From assembly GCA_027922465.2 (NCBI GenBank), contig BQMF02000378.1:124001-188000 (forward strand): a stretch of 64,000 bases of DNA. The letters run 5' to 3'. The position numbers and the translations under genes are program-made. Every line of letters starts with the position of its first letter. The stretch's first letter is position 1. This stretch comes from Turritopsis dohrnii. Its lineage: Eukaryota; Cnidaria; Hydrozoa; Anthoathecata; Oceaniidae. The notes under the pieces are model-generated. The model saw nothing but the letters and a program-made list of their open reading frames with translations. It made no database searches and had not been told where the DNA came from. Shown piece by piece: positions 46,818 through 59,181 of this stretch.

Positions 46818-49800
46818 CTAGTTGGATTTTCTACTTCCATTAAATTGGTTCTCATATTGCGGTGAGAAATGACTCAAGGTAGAAGAGTTTGAAAATCTTT
46901 GATCGACATATTTTGATGACGCCAGACCCATGTGCGATACTGCGCGTTCTCTCTTCTGATATGAGCTAGCATACAGTACTCGAACCTAAATAAAGTTTTT
47001 AAAGAATTTATGAATCCGAATTCACATTTAAAGATTTAATAGAAATATTTCATAAATATAAGAAGTAATAAGAATTTCTTACTTTGGGTAAGAAGACGAG
47101 CATTAAGGTTGCAGATGTACACAAGAAGATGCTCAGAGAAACCACAATAAAGCCAGTGGAGTAAAAAGAAGTATGGTAAAGCGCAAAAGTGCCAACAGCA
47201 CCAAGTGTAGCAACGATGGATACGTTATATATAGCCAAACCTGAAACAAACCAGTACAACAAAATTATCAATGGAAGGTTGTAAAAAATGTTTTCGAAAG
47301 TCAGTTGATTAAGAAGGGCTGCTTCGTTTCGTTAAGTGGTGAGTGATTTTTTGTTACCTATCATCTTGGAGTCATTCAGCACAGCAACCTTCACCTGTCG
47401 AGTTTCCCAGGCTAGAAATAACCCGAAAATCAGCAGGAAACCTTTGTAACCAAACATGACAATTGTGAAGTGCAGTTGGTATTTACAATCACATCGGGAA
47501 TGAAAATATTCATTCATTTCATCTCCATGTCTCTATAAGCAGAATTAACCGGAATGTAATAAGTAACTATAAAGCCAAACTACTTGAACAAGATTATCGA
47601 GGAGGATGACAAACCTCTGATTTGTATTCTACTTGTTTGATTTGATATGGTGAAATGAACATCCACGCAAGAAACAACGAAACATCGACCAATAACATCA
47701 CTAGTATGGTCGCGTATAAATGACGATCATGTATTCTCTATAAAAATGTTTGAACATATCAGGACGGCTTTCTCGCCAACATTCATGTTTATATCGAGAG
47801 TTTTTACATGAGAGTTTACATACCACTCTGTTCATTGATTTTACTGCGGTGAAAATCTTATAAATCCTCCAAGTCTTGCTGAACAAGCAACCAAAAGATA
47901 GGGTGAAGCCAACTGATATCATCAAAACAAAAGCCTACGTAAACAAAGTTATTTGTGCCTCACAAACTGATTAACCTGCATGATTAACCTGCATGATTAA
48001 CCTGCATGATTAACCTGCATGATTAACCTGCATTTTAGTGCTAACATACATTGCAAGAGTACTTTAATTTGTCAACAGGTAAAATTCTTCCATCCAACCC
48101 AAACACAAATATTGATGCGAAACACAAGATGCATCCCAACACTATTCCGTTGTTTATATTCGGCGATGACATTTTCACCAACCTAATGAAGTGTTACCAT
48201 GTTATCGAAACGCAGCGAAATTTGAATGATGTAAGTGAAAAACATGTGAAAAACCTACTTTTCGTTTCGGTTGTAAACATTGATGATGAAGAAGAAAAGT
48301 GACATAAAGATTCCAACAGATGCAATCGACCACATTGTTGCAACTAATGGAATACTGTATGGAGAATCAATTTGACTTATTACTACACCATCTTTTGGTA
48401 TTTTGAATTCTAAAAGAAAACATACAATTACATCCTCAAAATTTTCTATAAGATTATAGCCGTAACAGTCGAATTTTATTTACCTCGAAACAAAGCTAAT
48501 CCGGTGGGATTTTCAAAAAAATTGATCACTTTAGTCTTCGTATTAAATTTGCCAACTGCTGTTCTGGTCTCTAAAGTTTAAGTGAAGTTTTCGAGTTAAG
48601 TTCGTTCAGTGTTTCTGATCATCACGATGAAATACTCCAGATTTTCTGTGCATACCTCCAGTAATTTTGTAAACACCGATAGCGTAATCAAACTTTCTTT
48701 TGATGCGAATCTGCTGAATCAACACTGCTGCATAACGTTCCTCTGTTTGGGAATTAAATGAAATCTCCCCCTAAAATCAATTTAATCAAAATGATCAGTT
48801 CAAGAAGATATAATTAAAGCTTCGAATAATTGATATTGAACTTACTGACAAGCCCAAAAAGTTAGATCGCAGCAAGGACTTAGTCAACTGGTTTGCTGAA
48901 TAAGCTGTATGCCTCCAGCTAACGTTCAAAGTTTCTAGAAAAACATATTTTGAGTCACTTGAAACCATTTGTACCATTTGTACACAGTCCACTGAAGGAG
49001 CACCTCTCATACAGCACTAGCTACTTTATGAATATCCAACCTTTATGAGGTAATGTCTGATTAAGTCCAATCGCAGCCACGTACATTGCATCAAAAGCAT
49101 ATGTAGAATCAATGTAAAACTGTCTGCTGGAGATAGGTGGTATCTTTTTACGTCTTCTGTAATGGTGATTCCATCTCTTTATTTTATAGTCTTTGATCAA
49201 AGACCATCCTTCGTCAGGTGTCTAAAAGTAGAAACGCAAGAGTAAGTTGTATGATTGGCACTAAAGAAAGAAGAAAGAAGAAGAAGAAGAGCTTACTAAT
49301 CCAGCAATAGTTTTTTCTGTTGTTTCTGCGAGTGGAAATCTACTGAATGTGATGAGATTTTCTGCTGCTTCTAGCAACCGTTCTTCTGTGCAATTGTGTT
49401 TTATAAGTAACTGATCTTGTGAAGAAGTTTTTTTCAACTTATACCAGTTACTGGAATAACCTTGCGCATGTATCCACTGATATTTTGGTCCGTATAACTT
49501 TCGATGATATACCTGCAACAACATGAAGATACTATGACGGTAGTTTACGTAAGGATTTTTGAAGTTTTCAGCTCCTTAACCTTTTGTTAATAATGCATAG
49601 CTATCTCTTCCTTTCAGATTTTGGTAGAGTTTCAAAAGCAATTGCAGATTGGAATTACCTCACAGAATATTTCTTTAAGTGTGTCTTCTCCGACCATGAC
49701 AATGAAAACTCTGGTATCCAGGACCTACAAATTGATATCACATGATCTACTAACCGTCTTTATAACCAGAAATCATCTGAACATTTCATCATTGTATCTT

Positions 49801-51213
49801 GAGAACCTTTGCTTACCTGTAAAGTATCAACCAACAATTTAAACTTTCTGGGGTTACTCGCCACAGATAATTTATCATAATGGATCGGTGTGTTTGATAA
49901 TATTTGTATGCCATGTTTGGCCAATTCTGTTTTTAGTACGATCTAAATATTGGGTTAACTTTATTATTTGAGTTAATGTTATTGAGACCAGTTTAGTAAA
50001 AAAGTAGACAGCAAGAAGCAAACCTACTTGTGCAGTGTTAGAAGTACTTACAGTTCTTTCTAAAGATATTCTTTCATCATACATGACAGAAACTCTTTTC
50101 CATTTAAACAGTTTCATGAGTTCAGATTTTGCTTCCATAAAATGCTGTAACGTTGGCGTAGTACGAATCAGATAAGGAAAAGGTTTTTTGCCATTTCTCG
50201 TATCAAAAGTTGAAAGTGCTGAATAAGAGATCTGAAAGAAATGATTTTTATGCTTACTTTCATCGGAATTTTCAAACATTATTCCATAGACGTCTCTGTA
50301 ATATTTACTGGTTTGAAAATGAATTTTTCAGAGTGAATTTTACATGAACAGAAAGGCTAACAATTCAAACAATATTATCGTTTCTATCATTTCAGCTGGT
50401 GCCACATATTTTACTGGATTCGGAAATATATGGATTTACACGAGTATTACGCTAAACACACGAGTATTACGCTAAACACACGAGTATTACGCTAAACACA
50501 CGAGTATTACGCTCCTTGCTAAAAATCAAAACGTTTGGAAGAAACATATAGTAAAATAAGATGAACAATGAATTTCAACAGGTTACGTAGTCATTAATAA
50601 ATACACGTTTTCTTTGTAAGCAACCAATCGTCAGATGCTAGTAGTAACGTGGTTTAAAACAGTTTTTGGGTGTTTTGGTCTAATTTGTTGATGTATAGAT
50701 GTTCATCTTTTTGACAGTATCTGTCAACATGTCAAATACAGCGCATCTGAGTAAAAATGGCTTCAGGCAGACTAACCTGTGGTATATGGTGGATGCTGGT
50801 CAAGAAAGCAATGGGTAATGTTTCGGTGCTGTAAGCTGGCCCCAGTAACAGATGTATCGGTTCTTTTGTTTTTGTCATCTGATAATAAACGTTCATTGCG
50901 TCGCCAACGTGTATCGTCTAGATTCACAATTTCATTTTATATGATGTCATAAGATTTACACAACAACTCACATGCAACTTTCACATACTGTTTTAACAAT
51001 GCGTGACAAAAAAGTTCTTACCCGCCCATATTGAATCTTGATCTCGTAATCTTTTAGTATATTTGTATCGTTGTTGATTAGATCGACAGCAGCGTTGATG
51101 GCTGACTCAAAACAGTATAAATCGGGATGGTAACCGGGTACTATCACTCCTATCTTTATGATCTGTTTACATGAAACAGCCGTCACGAAAAAGATCAAGA
51201 AGAAGAGGCGCAT
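46818..51213 (-). CDS. GABA-B-like class C G-protein-coupled receptor, complete (17 exons)
   Basis: Minus-strand exons: 51213-51022, 50917-50777, 50231-50052, 49942-49817, 49724-49659, 49512-49297, 49221-49041, 48934-48846, 48770-48656, 48570-48484, 48409-48259, 48182-48050, 47934-47824, 47737-47615, 47532-47358, 47240-47083, 46985-46818. They join in phase to 803 residues. A signal peptide (1-15) and a Venus-flytrap domain (about 17-450; [50 protein letters not shown]) come first. Then follows a 7TM domain without a Cys-rich linker, hence the GABA-B type. Hallmarks are KMSSPNINN (before TM2), [11 protein letters not shown] (after TM3), [20 protein letters not shown] (TM5), LNDSKMIG and [14 protein letters not shown] (TM6-7). 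The intracellular tail is short (about 55 residues) with no obvious coiled coil, so GABBR1/2-style heterodimerisation is uncertain. The ligand is unknown. Confidence 0.9.
47978..48033. repeat. 13-bp microsatellite-like repeat in a receptor intron
   Basis: About four to five copies of CTGCATGATTAAC, between exons 12 and 13 of the GABA-B-like receptor. Confidence 0.85.
50437..50515. repeat. 20-bp tandem repeat, four copies
   Basis: Units of CACGAGTATTACGCTAAACA, the last one diverging. It lies in intron 2 of the GABA-B-like receptor. Confidence 0.85.
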
Positions 51214-54200
51214 GATTTCGTTCTTTCGATTGTCTTCGTCTGTTCTAATAAGAATGTTAAATACCTTCTCTTTACATGTGTGTGGTTAGCTCATGTTATA
51301 GGATATTCACACCATTCCTACTTTAATTAAAAACCCATTAAAAAACCTCATCAGTCAAACTCAAAAAATATGAAAGAGACAAATGAAAGACAACAGCTGA
51401 TAAAAACCGATCATAACTGTGAGTTATTCATACTTCAGATTTTTCAGTTTTTAAGGATAAAAACAACAACATGATTTACATGTGCTGTTGCTAACGTGTT
51501 GCTAACGCGTTGCTACATTGTTGCAATGCATCACTGACGATGCGAGGGTGTTGACCTTTGACCATTTTAATCAAATTTATCAGTACAGAAGAAACATAGA
51601 GGTGAAAGGTGGAAAAAGTTCATAACTTTGTAATTATAAGTGTTTAAAAAGCCATCAATGAATTCATTACTAAAAAACGTGTATTGATTTATTTCTGACC
51701 TTCAAACATTTTTGTTTGAAAAAACGAGGCAAATGTTGTTTGCAAGCTCGGTCACCCAAACACATTTCATAGGGGTTATACCAAATGTTTTAATGATTCA
51801 AATTTTTAAATGAACTGTTACTCATTATGAGATCTAAAATTCGTGAACATTCAGTTTCACGGAAACATATTTTCCAGCCAACATAAGGGCAGAAACTTTC
51901 GCGGGCAGAAACTTTCGCGTGAAAAAACTTTCGTGTTTTTGAAATTATCTATGATTTCGCGTAAAAAATTTTCGCGTTTTGCTGTTTTGAAATTTCCAAA
52001 GGCATAAACTTTCGGGAAATAGGGCCAAAAACGCGAAAGTTTCTGCCTTTAAAGTATTTGTAAGATTTTAAAAGAAATGCAATTCACAGAAGAATTCTTG
52101 TTTTATATTCTTGGAAATGTTTTGGTACTGAACTCTGAAAAGAATTACTGCAATATATCACAATAGCCTAAGTGGTGACGTCACATGCTTGTCAGTCCAG
52201 AGCTTAATTTTGGTTGAAGATGACTTAGACTTGGAACCGAGGCCACCATTTGAAAATATTATTAAACAACAAACCTCCATCAAATCAAATTTTGAACATG
52301 AGCATTACAATAAACTTTAATTCTACTTACATAGATAGATTGATTATCAACATCTGGAAAGTTATTTTTTCTTGTCACCCACCATATACTAATGAATCGG
52401 AAAATAACAGACGAACACTTTATTTCAGCCTGAAATCATGTTTTATTGCGACCAGTTCAAGAGATGCTGATGAATCATAATTGAAAGTTCCCTTAATCTG
52501 TCGTTAGAAGATTTAATGAAGATCCGAACCAATTAGCAGAAGAATTACTGCGTGACGTCACGTAGGCTTGTCACTGCCACCCTCTTACGCAATCACTTCA
52601 TTCAGCAGCGAAATAGAATTCTACCTTCATCAAGGTATTTCGGCAAATCAGAACTAAAGTTGTTTACTGATCGTAAGTTACCTTCAAATGCACCAAAGAT
52701 ATGGTCCTTCATGTATTGAGGAGCATAGCGGAAATACCCGGTAGTTTATCAAGTTACTGATCAAATATAAAAGATGAGAATGTTAAAGCATAAAAAAAAC
52801 AAACTGAGACAGCAGCCCACTTTACAATCAACATGAAAAAATTGTCAAGAAAACCGGATGATATAAAAAAAGACCGGAATTATTAAAATTTTAATTACGC
52901 TCATTAAGCGAAAGAACTTTTTTGATTTTTGGAATGAAGTGAAGAATTCTCTCAATCTTAAATTGTATTTCCATTTTTTTACCCGAAACAAAAATCAACG
53001 AAAATATTTTCAGATGGATTTGAAGACATCCTGCGTGGGTTTTGGTTGGGGTGATGTAACAAGAAACGAAATGACCGGATGAGATGAGGCGGCATGATTG
53101 ATGTCATTCCATGCTGCACATTCATAAGATTATACATCCTATAAAACTTAATGACCGTTCTTAACTACTTCTCAAGTAGCAACAACAAAATCATCATCGC
53201 CTTAAACTTGCAGTTAACTTTCTTTTAAAAATCGCTAGCATCATTGGATGTGTTTTTAATTTTTCATATCTGTCGTTTCCGCACGTGGTGCCAAAACTTA
53301 AAATATCCACTAAAGGCTTTCCTTTAGTCAATGTTGTTTTGTCAGTTTTGAGTGGCAACTAATAATACTTAATAAAATAAATGAAGGCAAATTATTGCCG
53401 GATAAAAGGCTGAGTAAACATGTTAATTCTATCACCGTGCCAAATCAGTTAGTGATTATCACAAGCGGAATCTGAAGACTAGTTGGAATTGCTATTTTTG
53501 AATCTCCAAACCTCAAAAAGAAATCCAACTTTTTGGATTTCTGCGTAAGCAAGAAAGCCTTTACGATCGTCTTTGTTTTTCTTAGTTTTTTTTTTTTTTT
53601 TTCATCTTACTGTCCAAACCTAGCGATTTTTTTTATTTCGAAGTTCATTGGTTCATACAGCCGCCGTCTCAAGTTCATTGGTGCATGAAGCGCCACTATT
53701 ACGAAAGGGTGCTAATTAACTTTAATAGCGCTAGTTTATTGGCTTGAATTTCCGCCATGTGATCATCCGGGTATTTTTTTCGACTTACATTTGCACGCCG
53801 TTCGCATAATGGTACACTACAGCGTGACCGAAGAAACTTCCAAAAGTTGATTGATCAATCGATGTTGAATATAGATTTACAGTTCCAAGACCGACAGTAG
53901 AGGGTAAAAATTTATGATTATCTTACAAAGATTCTACTGTGTTCATTCTTTTTTAAAAACGAGTTCTCAATGTTTTATAAAAACAGTGTGTCAAAAAGGA
54001 AAGGTTTTTGTTTTTTTTTTAAAATGTCTGGTATTCTTTTGAGCTTTTCTAAATACAAAAGCTCGTTTGTTTCATCTGTGGGCTGTAATGCCTTTTAAGT
54101 TCTGGATACGTACAGCTCAGCTCAGTTTCCTCTTCAGCTCCAACAACAAGAATATCTGCCTAACCTCTGCCTGCATCATTTTATGTTTGATATTTCTCTA

Positions 54201-55550
54201 GATATGTTAGCATATTTACTTGTATAGTTCTTGGCTGTATTATCATTAATGCCCTTAATTAGGAATAGGACTTGCTATTTACGATAGCAAATAGGAAACT
54301 TATCTCGACTGTCTGTAAATTTTAACTGCTTTCAGTTATGTTTGCTAATTTGGATCACATATTTAATTAATCCAAATCTTTGTTTACTTTTTTTGTTTGG
54401 GAAGTCTTTTCGTTATTAGGAAGATTGACCGTATATATTGAAAGACTTACGTAATCAATGTGATATCTTACACAGCATCTAATTAGATTTATTGTTCTTT
54501 TGTTCATTAAGTTTATTGGCAGTTAACGTAAGTTTCATATTGTGTCAGCCGTGCTTTAAGAATTTCCTGGGGTGTATGCGTAATTAAAAATTTAATGTTT
54601 TTTTAAGTTTCTAAGTTTTTAGGTTTAAGTTTCAATTATGTATGTTGATTTTGTATGTATTTCGTATCATTAAAATCTACGCTTTCCTTTTTGTCCTTAG
54701 GAATTCTGTTAGGAAGATTGACAATACATATTAAATTCATAACATTTACATTGACTTACATGTATACTCATTGTCTTATCTGAATTGATCACTGAATCCT
54801 TAATATCATTTCGTACCATCAAAATAAAGAACATATGTCATTCAGATATAATCAAGTTTATTGATGTTTATTGGTATAAAGTTTTGCTTGGTGGCAATTA
54901 TGTTTTTCCAGATTTTTGAGGAGTACATGATCAGAAATTTAATAAATATATATTGCGGATTAAACTTTTCTTAAATTTCAAGAATGTCGTAATCTTTCTT
55001 TTTTCATACTTCAGCTGATTTTGCAGAAATCCTTATGCCTGCAAGGGCATCTTGTTTATATTGTTGAGACCTCCAGAAGGTCTTACTATTGTGCCATTGT
55101 GATCACTTAAACAAACTTGACATTTTCCTTATTTTTTCAAAAACTACTTTTTCATTTTTCACGAAAGTATACTAGTCGAAAAAAACTTGAAAATGGCTTT
55201 CCATTGATGTAAAAATTATTTTGAAATTCGGTATATTCATTTAAAAAAACAAATTTCCGTTTCCAACATTCTGAAATACACAGTATAAGTCACAATCCCG
55301 AAGAAAATTTTACATCTGTGATAAATCAAAAATGGATATCTTCCATAATGGCGAGGGCCTGATTGTTTTTTCGTTAGCTCTATATTTAAGCTTATTATCT
55401 TAAGAGATTTTATTCCGGGAAATAAAACAACAGTTACAACATGAACTTTTGTTGTTCTGATGTTGTTCGATGTATGGATGGAAAGTCGAATAAGGGGACA
55501 AAAAACATCACAAATTAGTGAAAAGGCGAATTTATGCAAGAAATATGTTA
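51214..55550. other. Gene-poor interval between the receptor and the zinc-finger gene
   Basis: Positions 51.2-51.3 kb should hold the receptor promoter. A MITE is at 51.89-52.05 kb. Two diverged segments near 54.42 and 54.71 kb share TTAGGAAGATTGAC and look like an old dispersed repeat. No gene recognised. Confidence 0.5.
51886..52049. mobile_element. 164-bp TA-flanked MITE
   Basis: Ends A(G/A)GGCAGAAACTTTCGCG are inverted and flanked by TA (51884-51885, 52050-52051). The left end is locally duplicated (two AGAAACTTTCGCG in a row). Its TTTCGCG-rich interior resembles the MITE at 14.6 kb. Confidence 0.75.
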
Positions 55551-58126
55551 TCAAGATAAATCTTGGTACAATGTTGGAAATTGAAAAGCTTCTTCTTCTT
55601 TGTGTGTTTCTCGATTTTCTTTGTACGCCTCCATCTCAAAAGACACTTGTGGTCTTGGTTCGGGTGCAGAAGACATCTGTGGTCTTGGTTCGATAGGTGC
55701 AGAAGACACCTGCGGTTGCGTATCTGTTGAACGTATATCTGAATCAGGTTCCCTGCTTTCAACAGGGCCACCAACTGTTTTAAGGGATTCTTCGAACTAT
55801 AAAAAGATCAAGTAAAACTGAGAAACATTGAACAATATTTCATAAGTTTAAATTCATTTCTCAAAACAGAAGAAGACAGTAGTTTTTTTGAATATACACA
55901 AACAACAAGATACACTATCGTAAACATCGCCAAACAGAAATAAAAACATTACCTTTATCCTTGCTTCAAACGCTTCCTTAATATCTGGCCTGCTTATCTC
56001 CGCATGTGAGAACTTGCACTCATTACCAGAGGTGCAAGCATTCCACATATGAAAAAATTTACATGGCCACTCACCTGAGTAGTGGGTTAAAGAAATTTAT
56101 CAAATGATATTTTGACAGTGCACTCTGAAAGAACTTTTGAAAGGCTGCTTACAACTGAAAAGGATACTGTGAAAGAAAATGCATTTATCACCCTTCAAAC
56201 ACGCACCAGCGATATAAAATTTGCAACATTCCAATCTTTTCTGTACCTCGATATCATGAGAGAATCGACAATCGTCACCCTACCACAGAAATGCACAACA
56301 TATGTCATAATGTCAATAGAGGATAGTAAAGAGCAGATAGAACCATACGTAGTTGCATTCTCCTTTCTTTTGGTAATATGGACATGGTTTTAACTTGTCC
56401 AGCCTTTTCATTTCGTTTTGTTGTTCGATTTCAATTTCTCTTTTCCGACGATATTCTTCGGATCTTGACTGATTTCTTTTCTTCGGTTTCTTCCTCCTCG
56501 GAGTATCAGCAAAACTTTCAGCTAAAATAAAAAATCACTCTGTCGAACTCAACAAAACGAAAAGCTTGATTCAGGTCTGATTTACACAAAAAAACCCACT
56601 AAAATTAGCGCTTACCTTTTCTTTTAACCTAAAACCAACAACAAAAACAAGAAATTAAAGAAATAGAGGTGAACAATATTTCAATATTGCTTCTTCAATG
56701 TTCAAGAAACACTTACACATACTCTGGAAGCAACTGAAATATCGATGGGGGTTGTTTTACCAACTAGTTCCAACATTCTGTTGTTTGTGGTCACCTGAAA
56801 AGATTCTTCACCAGGTGGAACTGGTTGTTCCCTATCCACAAACTCACTTGGTTTTGGTGTGATGTGTGGAAATTGAACTGGCATCCGCTGTCGTTCTCGC
56901 CATCGTGTGAGCGTCTCTCCAGTACTCACAATCTTCTGCATATTAGAGTTGATGCTTCTCATTGCTGAAGCTACAAATGAGAATTTGGTCTTTGCATTGT
57001 GTCCAATGTCAGGACTTAACTCCACTCCAGATGGCAAAGGAATGTTACTTCGACTACCAGTCAATTCGACACCAGGTGGCAAAGGTTCTGGGCTGTTTGA
57101 TTTACTACTTATTTCTACTCCAGGAGGTAAAGGCTCGGGACTATTACTTCGGTTGTCATCATTTATTTCAACACCGGGAGGTAAAGGTTCTGGGCTGTAG
57201 TTTTTGTTAGAAACATTTAATTGGACAGGAGATAAATTCTCTGGACTGTTGCTCCGACTACCATCATTCATTTCAACACCGGGAGGTAAAGGTTCTGGGC
57301 TGTTCGTTCCACTGGCAGGATTCATCTGGACGCCAGGAAGCAAACGATTTGTGATATTTTCGTGAAAAATCGAACTTTCTGCATTTGGTGATGTGTGTTT
57401 CAAACTCGCTTCTATCTCATTATTCACCCCACTATCCAAAAGCTCCCCTGTTGAACGATTAGTCCTATCAAATGTTCGAGAATCTACCTCACTATATGTC
57501 ATTGTATTATTCTTTTTTTTAACCAGCGGTACACGCTTCTCCTGTTTCACTGAACACCCTTCCTTATGTTGTTCTCTCCGTTCATGCCTGATTGATTTGA
57601 AACCTGTTTCATCCTTGTTTTCTGCATCAGTTTCGAAGTTATCGTCTTTCTTCACAACCTGTTGCTCAGTCCTATTATAATCAATCGAACTTGTACTTTT
57701 TTGATTCAATAAAGAAGAAAGCAAATCAAACCCGTCACTTTTCATAACTGCCGTTGATTGGTGGTTTTTAACATGCAGTCTCTGTTGATTTCCTTTTCTG
57801 ACATCTCTCGAAGCAGGCCATTTATGTGATCGTTCTACTTTGGATTCAGGTATCACTAAATTACGATCGACATTACGCTCAATACCTGCAACTTGATGAG
57901 GATGTGTGACAGGTGTCGCCTTTGCAGGTGGAAGATCGAATTTTGCAGTTTCATATTTATGATCGACTTGCTTTCCTTTTGACTTCTTCTTCTTCTTGGT
58001 ACGATTTTTATTTTTATTGGAATCACAAGGAGGTTCTTGATATACATATATTTTATCACATGTTCTTACAAACGACACCATTTTTAATGGGTGAAGAAAC
58101 AAATCTTGAATTTCTTTCGAGGGCAT
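55551..58126 (-). CDS. Triple CCCH zinc-finger protein of the ZC3H4/6/8 type
   Basis: Minus-strand exons: 58126-56717, 56628-56616 (13 nt), 56521-56349, 56279-56153, 56074-55953, 55796-55551; 696 residues. Residues 1-470 are disordered and charged, with an NRTKKKKKSKGK basic patch and a repeated NSPEPLPPGVE motif (about six degenerate copies). Then come a basic stretch and three CCCH fingers: C521-x8-C-x5-C-x3-H540, C551-x7-C-x5-C-x3-H569 and C579-x8-C-x5-C-x3-H598. The linker FSHDIEVQKRLECCKFYI matches the ZC3H4/6 linker. The C-terminus is Pro/Glu-rich with two SSAPxEPRPQ units. ZC3H4-type proteins bind RNA and restrain noncoding transcription in the nucleus. An acceptor-like TTTGTAG lies upstream of the chosen ATG, so a further 5' exon is possible. 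Confidence 0.82.
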
Positions 58127-59181
58127 CTTTATAACAGCAATAAGTAATGCTTTAAGTTTTCCTACAAATACTAACACCTTATAAATTTTATATCATCAGA
58201 AAGCTAATAAAAATTGCTTTCGGTGATCACTGACATTTACCAAACATCTGTTTACGAGCTTTTGATAACTATTCCCGAAGCCTTACCACAAATTCCTCCA
58301 ATCACATTGAAGTGTTTCACACATAAGCCTTTCCTCTACTTTACCTACTTCGATAGTTTGCTATCAGAACTCCTTATCAATATTTTGTTAATAATCAAAC
58401 GTTTTCGAAAGATTAAGACAAAGATTGGTTCAAGTAAGTTCACGAACTTTTTTTGTGAAAATCAGTGGTAATGAATAAATAATGAAAAGATGAATTGTAA
58501 CTACATAATACATTCAACCGTTTTTGAAGTGAAAGTTCAAAAATCTTTTCTCGTGTGTTGCGACTAGGTTATACCTTCATTAATTATATTTAATTGAATT
58601 AGAATCAAACTCGATTCAAGGCTCAGTGCAAAAAAATCTTTTATACAAAACAATTAGTTCAATTACGACGTACACGTCTTTTCATATAAGAAACACGTGT
58701 TGCAAGGCTTTCTCAAAGATTAGCGTTTTTTGCGCTAGAGATGTTACAGTAGTGTTTCGATTAATAACGGTTGAACACGATCAACATAGATTTCGCTTTT
58801 TTATCTTATCACCTAGCTACTTCATCTATTTACAAAGATCTTTTGTTTCATTAGTTTGTACATAATTTTATTCAAAGATTTCTCCGCAAAAAGATTTTGT
58901 TTCCTATTTTCTTTAGCATAGTAATGTTTGTTAGGTTGCTAAGAAACTGAGCCTCGTCATGTTTTTCATATGTAACAGACGTGTGACGCAAAACTACAAA
59001 ATGTTCACCACCATGAACAATACTCATGAGTGACGTGACTAGCATATACAAAGAAAGAGGACGTTTGATACAACAGCAAAGAAAACAACGTATACGGATT
59101 ACTACAGAGAAAACTTCTAACACCTCATACTGATGCAGTGGAATCGATCAAAATCTTCAAGATATGCATTTATTGTTCATG
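58127..59181. other. Spacer between the zinc-finger gene and MICU1
   Basis: Contains the zinc-finger gene 5' region and MICU1 3' UTR. No further gene recognised. Confidence 0.5.

Noticed and set aside
56107..56393. Plus-strand 93-codon frame
   Set aside because: Antisense to zinc fingers 1 and 2, which read perfectly on the other strand.
56907..57680. Plus-strand open frames in the zinc-finger gene
   Set aside because: Antisense shadows of the PLPPGVE repeat exon; the minus-strand reading has phase-consistent exons and clear CCCH fingers.
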